A DNA stretch of 64,000 nucleotides, from assembly GCF_002556545.1 (NCBI RefSeq), contig NZ_CP022685.1, forward strand, positions 9,547,875 to 9,611,874. Reading direction: 5' to 3'. Below, piece after piece: positions 43,739 through 52,389 of the stretch (position 1 is the first letter of the stretch; each line of letters starts with the position of its first letter). The stretch comes from Streptomyces formicae. Lineage in GTDB: Bacteria; Actinomycetota; Actinomycetes; Streptomycetales; Streptomycetaceae. Under the pieces are notes generated by a model. The model worked only from the letters and a program-made list of their open reading frames with translations. It was not told the DNA's origin and did not search any database. Both the position numbers and the translations under genes were made by a program.

Positions 43739-45534
43739 GCCAGTACTTCCTGACGTCCCGCACCCCGTCGGACACGGACCCGGTGTGCGTGGTGCGTCAC
43801 CACCATGACGACACGGCCCCCACTGTCGTACTCCTGACCGGGCTCGCCCTGTCGATGAGCGAGCCGCGCTACCTGTGGTCGATCCTCGCCCGCAGGCTGC
43901 GGACGCGCGGCGTGAACGTCGTGCAGTACGACCACCCCGGCCACGCCGACAGCGCCGCCACCGGCCGTCCGGCCACCTGGGCCGGGGCACGGGACGCGGC
44001 CCGCGCCGTCCTCGAGCACGCCCGCGAGACCGGGGGCGAGGAGGTGGCGGTGCTCGGCTGCGGCATCGGCAACGTCCTCGCCGCCGAACTCCTCGCGGAC
44101 GGCACGGCCAGCGCCGGTCTGCTCGTCTGCCCCGACCTCGCACGGTGGCGGGCCGGGGCGGCATCCCCTGCGGAACTGGCCGCCCTCGCCGCGCGGGGCC
44201 GGGCGGTCCCCGACGAACTCCAGGACAGCCGGGTGGCCGCCGCCCTCGTCGACGCGGCCGTCGGCGAGCCGTACCAGCCGCCGCAACCGGCAGGCCCCCT
44301 CGACGCCGGGCTGCTCGCGGCGGCGGCTCCGGCCGCCGAACGGGCCTTCGCCGCGCTCGACGGCACCCGCACTCTCGTCGTCGCCGTCACCGACGAGGAC
44401 CGCAGGTGGGCCCGCGACATCGGGCTTCCGCTACGCGAACTCACCCACCAGCCGGACGGATGGGCGCCCAGCTGGCACTGGGAGCACGAGACCCGCGAGA
44501 CCGTCATGGCGGCGGCGGTCGACTTCCTGACGAATGGCGCCGACGGCCAGGCGGCGGGGGGCTCCCTGCCGGGCCGCAGGACGTCGGCGGCCGGAGCGGT
44601 GGATCGTGCCGCGCCCCCGGGCCCGTACACCGGTCACACCGCGGACACCGTCCCGGGAGCCGACGGCTCTCTCATCAGCTCCGTGCGATTCACCTCCGAC
44701 GGCGAGGAGTTGCTCGGCATCCTGCACACGCCCCCGCCCCGCTCCGCCCCCTGGCCCGTCTGTCTGATCTACGAACCCGGCAACCCCGGGCAGCGCGTGG
44801 ACATCCACGAGTGCGGCACCCTCCTGGCGCACGCCGGTGCCCAGAGCGGGCTGCCTGTCTTCCGGTACGACAGCCGGGGCACCGGAGTGAGCGACGGCTG
44901 CTTCACGCACACCACGTGGAGCCGCCGCCTGGCGGACCTGCGGGTGGCCGTCGAGCGGCTGCGCGCCCAGGGAGTGGCCGAACGGTTCGTGGTCGTGGGC
45001 AACAGCGCGGGCGCCCGGCTCGCCGCGATGGCCGCGCACGACCTGCCCGCCGTCTGTGGTGCCGTCCTGTGGGGGCCGATCCTCAGCGAAGATGGGGAGG
45101 GGCCCGCGCCCCGGCTGCGTCGCGTCGACGGCACCCTGGCCGCCGCCTGGTGCGGACTGTGGCTCGGCGTCGCCTACACCCGTGACGACCGCGGCCGCGA
45201 CTACCCGGCCTTGCTGCGCGACAGCGACGTCCCGGTCTGCGTCGTCTACGGCACCGAGGAAGTGGAGCACCCCGACACTGCGACCCGCCTCCTCCTCGAC
45301 GAGACCGGCCGCCGCCGCGGGTGGGAGCTGCGCGTCGTCGACGGCAGCCACGGCTTCTCCGCGAGCGGCCTGGCCGGGGCCGTGCGGGCCACGACCGCGT
45401 GGACGGCCACCACCTTCGGACGCGGCGGCTCCGGCGAGGCACACCAACCGCCCTCGGCCCCGGCGACACCTCAACCGACCCTGCCCCCACCCCCGTTGGA
45501 GGTACCCGCTCATGACCGACGACCGCTCCGGTAG
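43720..45534 (+). CDS. Tandem alpha/beta-hydrolase protein (604 aa)
   Basis: Two hydrolase domains in one chain. Domain 1 (residues about 1-275) has HYDHPGH-like oxyanion sequence and an elbow reading VLGCGIGNVLA, with Gly where the nucleophile Ser should be. Domain 2 (about 300-590) has IYEPGNPGQR, the intact elbow VVVGNSAGARLA and a late DGSHGF His. The pairing recalls the twin hydrolases found with exosortase A systems, but no exosortase is here. Domain 2 may release or transfer an acyl group; domain 1 may be structural. Length is double the usual single-domain family. Confidence 0.75.
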   Translation: MRQPRLSQYFLTSRTPSDTDPVCVVRHHHDDTAPTVVLLTGLALSMSEPRYLWSILARRLRTRGVNVVQYDHPGHADSAATGRPATWAGARDAARAVLEHARETGGEEVAVLGCGIGNVLAAELLADGTASAGLLVCPDLARWRAGAASPAELAALAARGRAVPDELQDSRVAAALVDAAVGEPYQPPQPAGPLDAGLLAAAAPAAERAFAALDGTRTLVVAVTDEDRRWARDIGLPLRELTHQPDGWAPSWHWEHETRETVMAAAVDFLTNGADGQAAGGSLPGRRTSAAGAVDRAAPPGPYTGHTADTVPGADGSLISSVRFTSDGEELLGILHTPPPRSAPWPVCLIYEPGNPGQRVDIHECGTLLAHAGAQSGLPVFRYDSRGTGVSDGCFTHTTWSRRLADLRVAVERLRAQGVAERFVVVGNSAGARLAAMAAHDLPAVCGAVLWGPILSEDGEGPAPRLRRVDGTLAAAWCGLWLGVAYTRDDRGRDYPALLRDSDVPVCVVYGTEEVEHPDTATRLLLDETGRRRGWELRVVDGSHGFSASGLAGAVRATTAWTATTFGRGGSGEAHQPPSAPATPQPTLPPPPLEVPAHDRRPLR

Positions 45535-45961
45535 CTCCGCCCGGCACCGCCCACCACGACGCCAGGACCGGCGCCCGGCGGCCGAACGCCCGGCCACGGA
45601 GAGCCCACGGGCCCAGCGCACCACCGACCGCTCCCGCCCCCCGCAGTGGCGCCAGGCGCCGCTGCGCATCGAGCAGAGCGAGTGCATCAGCTGTGACGCC
45701 TGCGTCGAGGCATGCCCGTCCCAGTTCGGGGCGGTCTTCAACCTCGGAGCCGGCGGCATGGCGATCCTGCCCGAACTCTGCTCCGGCTGCGGCAAATGCC
45801 TGCCGCCGGTGTGCCCGGTGGACTGCATCTATCCGGACGAGGACTGGCAGCCCGCCCCCGAGCAGTGGTGGCAGGAGCCGTTCGGCCCGCAGGACCCCTA
45901 CGTCCAGGACGACGGCACCCGCCGTCCTTCCGGACAGCCGACCCGGATACGCCGCTGGTGA
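45512..45961 (+). CDS. 2x[4Fe-4S] ferredoxin
   Basis: 149 residues: a disordered, Arg/Pro-rich N-terminus of about 50 residues, then C58-x2-C61-x2-C64-x3-C68-P and C90-x2-C93-x2-C96-x4-C101-P, the second with one extra residue. Two clusters are expected (8Fe, or 7Fe if a ligand is lost). ATG 45512 has GGAGG upstream and overlaps the hydrolase gene by 23 bases. It is a natural electron donor for the radical SAM enzyme in the same operon. Confidence 0.85.
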   Translation: MTDDRSGSSARHRPPRRQDRRPAAERPATESPRAQRTTDRSRPPQWRQAPLRIEQSECISCDACVEACPSQFGAVFNLGAGGMAILPELCSGCGKCLPPVCPVDCIYPDEDWQPAPEQWWQEPFGPQDPYVQDDGTRRPSGQPTRIRRW

Positions 45962-45987
45962 GCGTGGCCGAGACAGAGGAGCCGACG

Positions 45988-47415
45988 ATGCGCGACCCCG
46001 CCGCCGTGGTGAAGGCCTACGACATCCGAGGAGTGGTGGACGACGAACTGGACGAGGGCCTGGCCCAGACGTTCGGGGCGTGCTTCGCGCGCCTGGTGCC
46101 CGAACCCGAAGTGGTCGTCGGGCACGACATGCGGGCCTCGTCGCCGCGCCTGGCCCGCGCGTTCATCAGGGGAGTGCGCGGCCAGGGCAGCGATGTCGTA
46201 CGGATCGGCCTGGCCAGCACCGACATGGTCTCCTACGCGTCGGCCGCACTCGCCCGACCCGGCGCGATGATCACCGCGAGCCACAACCCGCCCCACTACA
46301 ACGGCATCAAGCTGTGCCGCGCGCATGCCGAACCCATCGGCTGGGACACCGGGTTGAGCACGCTGCTGCGGATGGCGCGCACCGCGACGCCGGGGCCGGG
46401 GCCGACGGTGCGTGCCGGGGACGTCCGGGACCATCCAGTGCTCCTTGGCTACCGGGACCACCTGCTCGCCCTCGCCGTACCTGATGCGGCGCCGCGGCGG
46501 CGGGTGACGGCCGTGGTCGAGGCGGGCGGCGGCATGGCCGGGCTCACCGTCCCCGCCGTACTCGGTGCGCTGCCCGTCGAGGTGATCGGCCTCAACTTCG
46601 CCGTGGACGGGAACGTCCCGCAGCCCGACTCCGACCCGATGAAGCCCGGCTACACCGTCGAGCTCCGCGCCCGTGTCCGTGAGATGGGCGCCGACGTGGG
46701 CTTCGCTTTCGACGGCGACGCGGACCGCTGCGTGGTCGTCGACGAACGTGGCGAGACCGTGCCCCCGAGCGCCGTCGGCGCGCTCCTCGCCGAGCGGGCA
46801 CTGGCCCGCGAGCCCGGCGCCGCCGTCGTGCACAGCGCGGTCACCTCCCAGTCGCTGGTCGAGGCGGTGAACGCGCTGGGCGGTCGCACGACGCGCTCGC
46901 GGGTCGGCCACTCGTACATGAAGCGGGAGATGGCGCGGCACCGGGCCGTACTCGGTGTCGAGCACTCCGGGCACTACTACTTCCGCGACTTCTGGAACGC
47001 GGACTCCGGTCTCCTCGCGGCGCTGCACGTACTCGCCGCCTCGGTCGCCACCGCCGTGCCGGTGTCCGAGCTCATCCGCCGCCGCACCCGCTACACCACC
47101 CTGCCGGAGACCGCCGTACGCGTCGGCGACCCCGAGGAACGCCTGCATGAGGTCGCCCGCGTGGCCGGGGCGCGCGCCGACACGACCTGCGACTGGCTCG
47201 ACGGGCTCACGGCGCGGCGCGGCGACGGCGCCTGGTTCAACCTCAGGCCCTCCCAGACCGAGAGCCGCGGCCTGCTGCGGCTGAACGTGGAGGCCCTGGA
47301 CGCGCAGACCGCGCGGTGCCTGCGCGCCGAGGTCCTGGCCCTGCTCGAGGAGGCAGCACCTTCCCGCCCGTCCGTCCCGCCGCACGCGCCCGTGCCTGCG
47401 GCTCCGGCGCACTGA
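45988..47415 (+). CDS. Phosphomannomutase/phosphohexomutase family enzyme
   Basis: 475 residues with the phosphoserine loop MITASHNPPHYNG (Ser98), the metal loop FDGDADR and the sugar-binding GVEHSGHYYFRDF loop. ManB/AlgC-type enzymes move phosphate between O6 (O7 in heptoses) and O1. In this cluster it could supply mannose 1-phosphate or a heptose 1-phosphate, the latter bypassing the kinase that is not present. ATG 45988 with GAGGAG is preferred to the upstream GTG at 45958 that overlaps the ferredoxin stop. Confidence 0.88.
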   Translation: MRDPAAVVKAYDIRGVVDDELDEGLAQTFGACFARLVPEPEVVVGHDMRASSPRLARAFIRGVRGQGSDVVRIGLASTDMVSYASAALARPGAMITASHNPPHYNGIKLCRAHAEPIGWDTGLSTLLRMARTATPGPGPTVRAGDVRDHPVLLGYRDHLLALAVPDAAPRRRVTAVVEAGGGMAGLTVPAVLGALPVEVIGLNFAVDGNVPQPDSDPMKPGYTVELRARVREMGADVGFAFDGDADRCVVVDERGETVPPSAVGALLAERALAREPGAAVVHSAVTSQSLVEAVNALGGRTTRSRVGHSYMKREMARHRAVLGVEHSGHYYFRDFWNADSGLLAALHVLAASVATAVPVSELIRRRTRYTTLPETAVRVGDPEERLHEVARVAGARADTTCDWLDGLTARRGDGAWFNLRPSQTESRGLLRLNVEALDAQTARCLRAEVLALLEEAAPSRPSVPPHAPVPAAPAH

Positions 47416-47432
47416 AGGAGAGCGATCAGCAG

Positions 47433-48605
47433 ATGACGACCCTCGACAGCAATGACCGGGCCGCCACCGGCACCGACGACCCGGCCGCGCAGGCAAAGGC
47501 GCAGACACCCGAGGCATCCGAGACATCCGAGGGATCCGAGGCACAGGAGGAGACGGCCGAGCAGGAGTCGACAGCCCGCCTGTGGGAGCTCGCCTTCGGT
47601 TCCATGCCCGCCCAGATCATCCACGCCGCCGTCCGGCTCGGACTGCCCGACGCCCTGGCCGACGGGCCGCGCACCAGCGCCGAACTCGCCCGCGCCAGCG
47701 GCGCCGACGAGACCGCGCTGCGCCGTTTGCTGCGCGGCATGGCGGGTACCGGCATCGTCGCTCCCGACCCCGACGGCGGCCCCGACCGCTACGCCCTCAC
47801 TCCCATGGGCCGACCGCTCCGCTCGGACGTGCCCGACTCGCTCCGCGCCATGGTGCTGCTCTTCGCCGGTGAGGCCATGTGGCGCAGCTGGGGCGACCTC
47901 GCCGAGACGGTACGCACCGGCGCCAACGCCTTCGAACGTATCCATGGGGTGCCCTACTTCACGTACTACGCCCAACGACCCGAGGAATACGCGATGTTCA
48001 ACGCGGCGATGGGCGAGGACACCAAGGCGGTGGGCCCGGCCCTCGCCCAGGGCTACGACTTCTCCTGGTGCAGGACCGTGGTGGACATCGGCGGTGGCAA
48101 CGGCGCCCTCCTCGGCTGTGTCCTCGCCGCCCACCCTCACCTTGAGGGCATCGTGTTCGATCAGCCGGAAGGCATGGCGCAGGCACGCGCGGCTCTTGCC
48201 GAAGCCGGTCTGGCCGAGCGCTGCTCGGCGGTCGCGGGGGACGCCTTCAAGGAAGTGGTGCGCGGCGGCGATCTGTACGTGATGAAGAGCGTCCTGCACG
48301 ACTGGGACGACGACCACGTGCTCCGGCTCCTGCGCAACTGCCGTGCCGCCATCGCCGACGACGGTCGCATCCTCGTCATGGAACCGCTGATGCCGCAGCG
48401 CTCGGAGGAGCTCGGGCCCGCCCACGGCATCGTCACCACCGACATGGACCTTCTGGTCACCACGGGCGGTCGCGTGCGCTCCGAGGCCGAGTTCGCGCAG
48501 CTGTTCGCGGATGCCGGGTTCCAGCACACGATGACGCGCAAGCTCGCCGACCACGGCTATCTCGAGGCCCAGTACCACAGCGTCATCGAGGGCGTACCTG
48601 CCTGA
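47433..48605 (+). CDS. O-methyltransferase, acetylserotonin OMT / DnrK-like family
   Basis: 390 residues: a disordered Thr/Glu-rich N-terminus (about 45 residues with TSEGSE-type repeats), a winged-helix dimerisation domain (LADGPRTSAELARASGADET), SAM motif VVDIGGGNGALLG and the catalytic-region His in MKSVLHDWDDDH. Such enzymes methylate hydroxyls on aromatic or sugar-bearing natural products. In line with the operon, 17 bases after the mutase. Confidence 0.88.
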   Translation: MTTLDSNDRAATGTDDPAAQAKAQTPEASETSEGSEAQEETAEQESTARLWELAFGSMPAQIIHAAVRLGLPDALADGPRTSAELARASGADETALRRLLRGMAGTGIVAPDPDGGPDRYALTPMGRPLRSDVPDSLRAMVLLFAGEAMWRSWGDLAETVRTGANAFERIHGVPYFTYYAQRPEEYAMFNAAMGEDTKAVGPALAQGYDFSWCRTVVDIGGGNGALLGCVLAAHPHLEGIVFDQPEGMAQARAALAEAGLAERCSAVAGDAFKEVVRGGDLYVMKSVLHDWDDDHVLRLLRNCRAAIADDGRILVMEPLMPQRSEELGPAHGIVTTDMDLLVTTGGRVRSEAEFAQLFADAGFQHTMTRKLADHGYLEAQYHSVIEGVPA

Positions 48606-48679
48606 CCCGCCGCACGTCCTCCTTCCTTCGTTTCTTCCGTCCTGCCGAATCCATTCACCCAGAAGGGACAGACATCCGC

Positions 48680-49648
48680 ATGCCCGAAGCAGAGCACCGC
48701 GCACCCTACGGCGGTCCCTCGCCCGCCGACTACGCGCTGACGGTCCAGCGTGCCGCTGCCGCGGCGGTCGCCACCCTCGCGAACGGCTCTTCCGCTCCGG
48801 CCGAACAGGAGGCGGGGGAGAGCACCGCGCGGCTGTGGCGGCCCATCGTCGGCGCGGCCTTCGCCGTATCCGGCACCGGGGCGCCGCAATGGCGCCTGCC
48901 CGCCCACGTCGACTCCGACGTCGGGGTCCTGCAGATCGACGGCGACGACACCATCATCCGGCCCGAACTCGCCGAGACCCGCCGCTGGGAGGTCGACGAG
49001 GACGCCGCGATCCGCAAGACCGTCACCGCGGGCACCACCGTCCTCGACATCGGCGCGCACATCGGCTACTTCAGCCTCCTGATGTCCCAACTGGTGCAGC
49101 CGCACGGCCGGGTCATCGCCATCGAGGCCGACGCCTGGAATCACCAGATGCTCGTGCAGAACGTGCTGCGCAACGGCGCGTCGAATGTCACGCCGGTGTT
49201 CGCCGCGGCCGGTGAGCGGCCCGGCGTCGCGTTTCTGCGCCGCGACAAGGACGGCAACACCGGCGACCACCGGGTCCTCGAAGAGTCGAGCGACCTCGGC
49301 CACCCGGTACCGGTGATCGCCCTCGACGACATCCTGGACGACGTGCACGAGATCGACTTCGTGAAGGTCGACACCCAGGGCGGCGACCATCTCGCGATCC
49401 TCGGCATGCAGCGCACGCTGCGCCGCTGCCGCCCGCGGATGCTCGTCGAGTTCTGGCCGCCGGGCATCCGCGAGCGCGGCGGTGACCCGGTGGAGGTGCT
49501 GCGGATCTACGCCTCGCTCGGCTTCACCCGCGACATCGTCGACGACCTCGACATCGACCCCAAGCTGCCCGACGAGGAGTTCGTCAGGGCCGCGGAGAGC
49601 ACGGAACGGGAGTTCGTGAACCTGTTCTTGACCCCCGCCCCCGAGTAG
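48680..49648 (+). CDS. FkbM-family SAM methyltransferase
   Basis: 322 residues with FkbM signatures: TTVLDIGAHIGYFSLLMSQL (SAM motif I), VIAIEADAWNHQMLVQNVLR, and DFVKVDTQGGDHLAILGM (the D-x-E/QG loop). FkbM enzymes are O-methyltransferases acting on hydroxyls of polyketides and sugars. A 55-residue N-terminal extension has no recognisable domain. The preceding AGAAGGGA is a good ribosome binding site. Confidence 0.85.
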   Translation: MPEAEHRAPYGGPSPADYALTVQRAAAAAVATLANGSSAPAEQEAGESTARLWRPIVGAAFAVSGTGAPQWRLPAHVDSDVGVLQIDGDDTIIRPELAETRRWEVDEDAAIRKTVTAGTTVLDIGAHIGYFSLLMSQLVQPHGRVIAIEADAWNHQMLVQNVLRNGASNVTPVFAAAGERPGVAFLRRDKDGNTGDHRVLEESSDLGHPVPVIALDDILDDVHEIDFVKVDTQGGDHLAILGMQRTLRRCRPRMLVEFWPPGIRERGGDPVEVLRIYASLGFTRDIVDDLDIDPKLPDEEFVRAAESTEREFVNLFLTPAPE

Positions 49649-49744
49649 CCGCCCGGTGCCGCACGCGACCGCCGTGAGCCGTACCGGCGGTCGCGCCCGG
49701 CCCTCCGCCGCCGAGCCGCCCGGGCCCGGCGGGAAGGAGCCACC

Positions 49745-50490
49745 ATGAGCACCGCACAGTCCCGCAGCCCCGCACAGCCCCGCGCCACCACCCCCGGCCC
49801 GAGCCCGCCCCGACGCCCCCCGCCGCGCGCACAGGCGCGCAGCACCCGGCCCTGCTCCTGGACTCCGGAGGCGTCCTGATCCTGCTCGACGGCGAGGTGC
49901 TCGCCCACTACGGCAGACGGCTCGGACTGCGTGTCGACCCCGTCACCGCACGCCGCGCCGTGGCCCTGGCGGCCCGCGACCACGATCTGGAGAGCGAGCC
50001 CGGCACCGGGCCGCGCCCCTTCGCGCACCGCTGGTCCGCGCACGCAGGCTGTTCGCCCGACGCCGCCGACCTGCTGTGGCGGACGGTCCACCGGGAAGTG
50101 GACGACACGGTGCTGTGGAGCATCGTCAACCCCGAGGCCGTCCCGTTCCTGGACGCCCTGCCCACGCAGGTGCAGCGCTACGTCGTCAGCAACGCCGACG
50201 GCCGCGCGCACGCCGAACTGGCCCAGGCCGGGCTGCTCGACCTCCTCGACGGCGTCCTCGACTCGTCCGCCGTCGGCATCGCCAAACCCGACCCGAGGAT
50301 CTTCCGGATGGCGGCCGTCGCCCTGGGCCGCCCCCTGGAGCAGTGCCGCTATGTCGGCGACACCCTCGACGGCGCCCCGCGCGAGCTCCCCTTCACGGTC
50401 CTCTACGACCCCCTCGGCATCTACCCGGACGACGCCGCGCGCTACGTCCGTATCCGCAAGCTGTCCCAACTCCTCGACCTCACCCACTAG
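49745..50490 (+). pseudogene. HAD-superfamily hydrolase with a 5' frameshift
   Basis: ATG 49745 follows AAGGAG but its frame ends at a TGA near 49877. The HAD motif I (ALLLDSGGVLI, with D-S-G in the usual D-x-G/D position) is read in another frame from about 49845 and continues intact: VVSNADG (motif II), GIAKPDPRIF (Lys, motif III) and YVGDTLDGA (motif IV), 197-plus residues. One missing base in the C-rich stretch near 49815 would unite them. Either an error, or the product starts at GTG 49897 and lacks motif I, which would make it inactive. Confidence 0.7.
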
Positions 50491-50546
50491 TTCACTCTGT
50501 AGGCGAACTGGCGGGGACCACCCGCGACGAAAGGTCTGGAACAGAC

Positions 50547-51686
50547 ATGGATGTACCAGGAGACACTCCCGGAGACACACCTGGCGACACGTCCGGCGAC
50601 ACCCCGCGCGCCGTCGTCACCGGAGCCGCCGGATTCATCGGCTCACACCTGGTGACCAGGCTCCTGTCCGCGGGCTGCCGGGTGACGGCCGTGGACATCG
50701 TCCCGTGGTCGGCCGCGCACCGCCTGCGCGGTGCCACCCCTCACCCCGAACTGCACTACCACGAGGCCGACCTGCGCGACACCCGGACGCTGCGGCAGCT
50801 CACCAGCGGCGCCCGTTGGGTCTTCCACCTGGGCGCCAACACCGAGAACCGCTCGTGGGCCCACTCGGGCCGCGCCGACCTGGACACCACGGTGGCGGGC
50901 ACCGTCGCCCTCCTCGAAGCCCTCGCCGAACACCCCCCGCGCTGCCTGGTGATGACCTCCAGCCAACTCGTCTACGGTGATCAGGCCACACGCGAGGTGT
51001 CGTCGGCCGATCGGCCGACGCGGCCCACGACCCGGTTCGGCGCGGGCAAGGCGGCGGCCGAGGCGTTCCTGTGCGCCGCCGCCCACGAGACGGGATTCCG
51101 CGCCGTGTCCGCGCGGCTCTCCAACATCGTCGGCGGGGGCATGCGCCGCGGCATCATCCATGACTTCGTCGGCAAGCTCCGCCAGGATCCGGGCAAGCTC
51201 ACGGTGCTCGGCGACGGCAGCCAGACCCGCAGCTACCTCCATGCCGCCGACTGCGCGGCCGCGTTGATGACACTGGCGGCACCGGGGCGGGCGGCGGAGC
51301 AGGCCACCTCCGACACCGGGGCGGCGTTCGAGACGTACGACGTGTGCAACACCGACTCCACCTCGGCCGCCGACATCGCCCGTATCACCGTCGCCGAATT
51401 CCCGGGCGAGGACGGCGAGATCGAGTTCGGCTCGGGGGAGCACGGCTGGAAGGGCGACATCCCCACCGTGCGCGTCAGCCCGCAGCCCCTGCTCGACCTC
51501 GGCTGGCAGCCGCGGCTGACCTCGACGGCCGCCGTCCGCACCACGGTCCGCGACCTCATCGCCGAAGACCCGCCCGAACCGGCCACCCCGCCCGAACCCG
51601 CCGAACCCGCCACGGGCGGCGCCAGCGGACACAGCCCCGTACACCGCCACGGATCCTCCGCGTTCTTCGGGCAGCACCATGGCTGA
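50547..51686 (+). CDS. Extended SDR: NAD-dependent sugar epimerase/dehydratase-like, with Tyr-to-Phe at the active site
   Basis: 379 residues: four GDTP-type repeats at the N-terminus, nucleotide motif VVTGAAGFIGSHL, and the MTSSQLVYGD strand carrying the usual Ser. The Y-x3-K motif reads F164-GAGK168, so the catalytic Tyr is Phe (codon TTC at 51036-51038). Family members make 4-keto intermediates, epimerise or reduce NDP-sugars. With Phe it may be an impaired enzyme, a binder, or use another acid. C-terminal tail Pro/Glu-rich. Its last eight bases overlap the phosphatase gene. Confidence 0.8.
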   Translation: MDVPGDTPGDTPGDTSGDTPRAVVTGAAGFIGSHLVTRLLSAGCRVTAVDIVPWSAAHRLRGATPHPELHYHEADLRDTRTLRQLTSGARWVFHLGANTENRSWAHSGRADLDTTVAGTVALLEALAEHPPRCLVMTSSQLVYGDQATREVSSADRPTRPTTRFGAGKAAAEAFLCAAAHETGFRAVSARLSNIVGGGMRRGIIHDFVGKLRQDPGKLTVLGDGSQTRSYLHAADCAAALMTLAAPGRAAEQATSDTGAAFETYDVCNTDSTSAADIARITVAEFPGEDGEIEFGSGEHGWKGDIPTVRVSPQPLLDLGWQPRLTSTAAVRTTVRDLIAEDPPEPATPPEPAEPATGGASGHSPVHRHGSSAFFGQHHG

Positions 51687-52389
51687 CCACCGAGCGGGGC
51701 GCCCGGCCCGGTTGGCTCCCGAGGGGTGCCTGGCCCAGCGGGCACCCACCGCGCGCCCCGACGGGCAGCTCCAGGCCGTGCTCCTCGACCGCGACGGCGT
51801 CCTCAACGTCAATCGCCCCGACCATGTGACCCGCGCCGAGCAGTGGCGGTGGCTGCCAGGTGCGCTCGACGCCTGCGCCCGGCTCACCGGTCTCGGCCTG
51901 CGCCTTGCCGTGGTGACGAACCAGGCCGCGATCGGGAACGGCCTGCTCACCGCGCATGAACTCGACCGCATTCACGACCACATGGCCGCCGACCTGGCGG
52001 CCGTCGGCGTGCCACGACCGGTGATCCTGCACTGCCCGCATCCGTCCGCCGCCCGCTGCCCCTGCCGCAAACCCCGGCCGGGACTCCTCACCGGGGCCCT
52101 GGACCGGCTCGGGGTGCGCCCGGCCCAGACGCTGATGGTCGGCGACCACGAGACGGACATGATGGCCGCCACGGCTGCGGGCTGTTGGTCGCTGCACGTC
52201 CGCAGCGGCCGCGGCGGACCACCCGCCGCGCAGCCCGGCTGCCTGGGTAGCGTGCCCGCGCTCCGGGAGGCGGCGGAGCTGGTGGCGGCGTTCGCCACGA
52301 CGGACTGGCGGCGACCGCCGCTGCCCCGGCCGGACGGCAGACATCCGGGTCCGGGCGCCGCCCGCAAGAAGGAAGGGGCGAGGCCATGA
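51679..52389 (+). CDS. GmhB-like HAD phosphatase (heptose 1,7-bisphosphate phosphatase family)
   Basis: 236 residues of the HAD-IIIA/histidinol-phosphatase type: [11 protein letters not shown] (Asp37 and Asp39), VVTNQAAIG (motif II) and a Cys/His zinc loop [18 protein letters not shown], then [11 protein letters not shown]. GmhB removes the C7 phosphate of D-glycero-D-manno-heptose 1,7-bisphosphate; LmbK does so for the octose. The zinc loop strongly supports this branch. It overlaps both neighbours (ATGGCTGA with the SDR, ATGA with the dehydratase). Confidence 0.85.
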   Translation: MADHRAGRPARLAPEGCLAQRAPTARPDGQLQAVLLDRDGVLNVNRPDHVTRAEQWRWLPGALDACARLTGLGLRLAVVTNQAAIGNGLLTAHELDRIHDHMAADLAAVGVPRPVILHCPHPSAARCPCRKPRPGLLTGALDRLGVRPAQTLMVGDHETDMMAATAAGCWSLHVRSGRGGPPAAQPGCLGSVPALREAAELVAAFATTDWRRPPLPRPDGRHPGPGAARKKEGARP

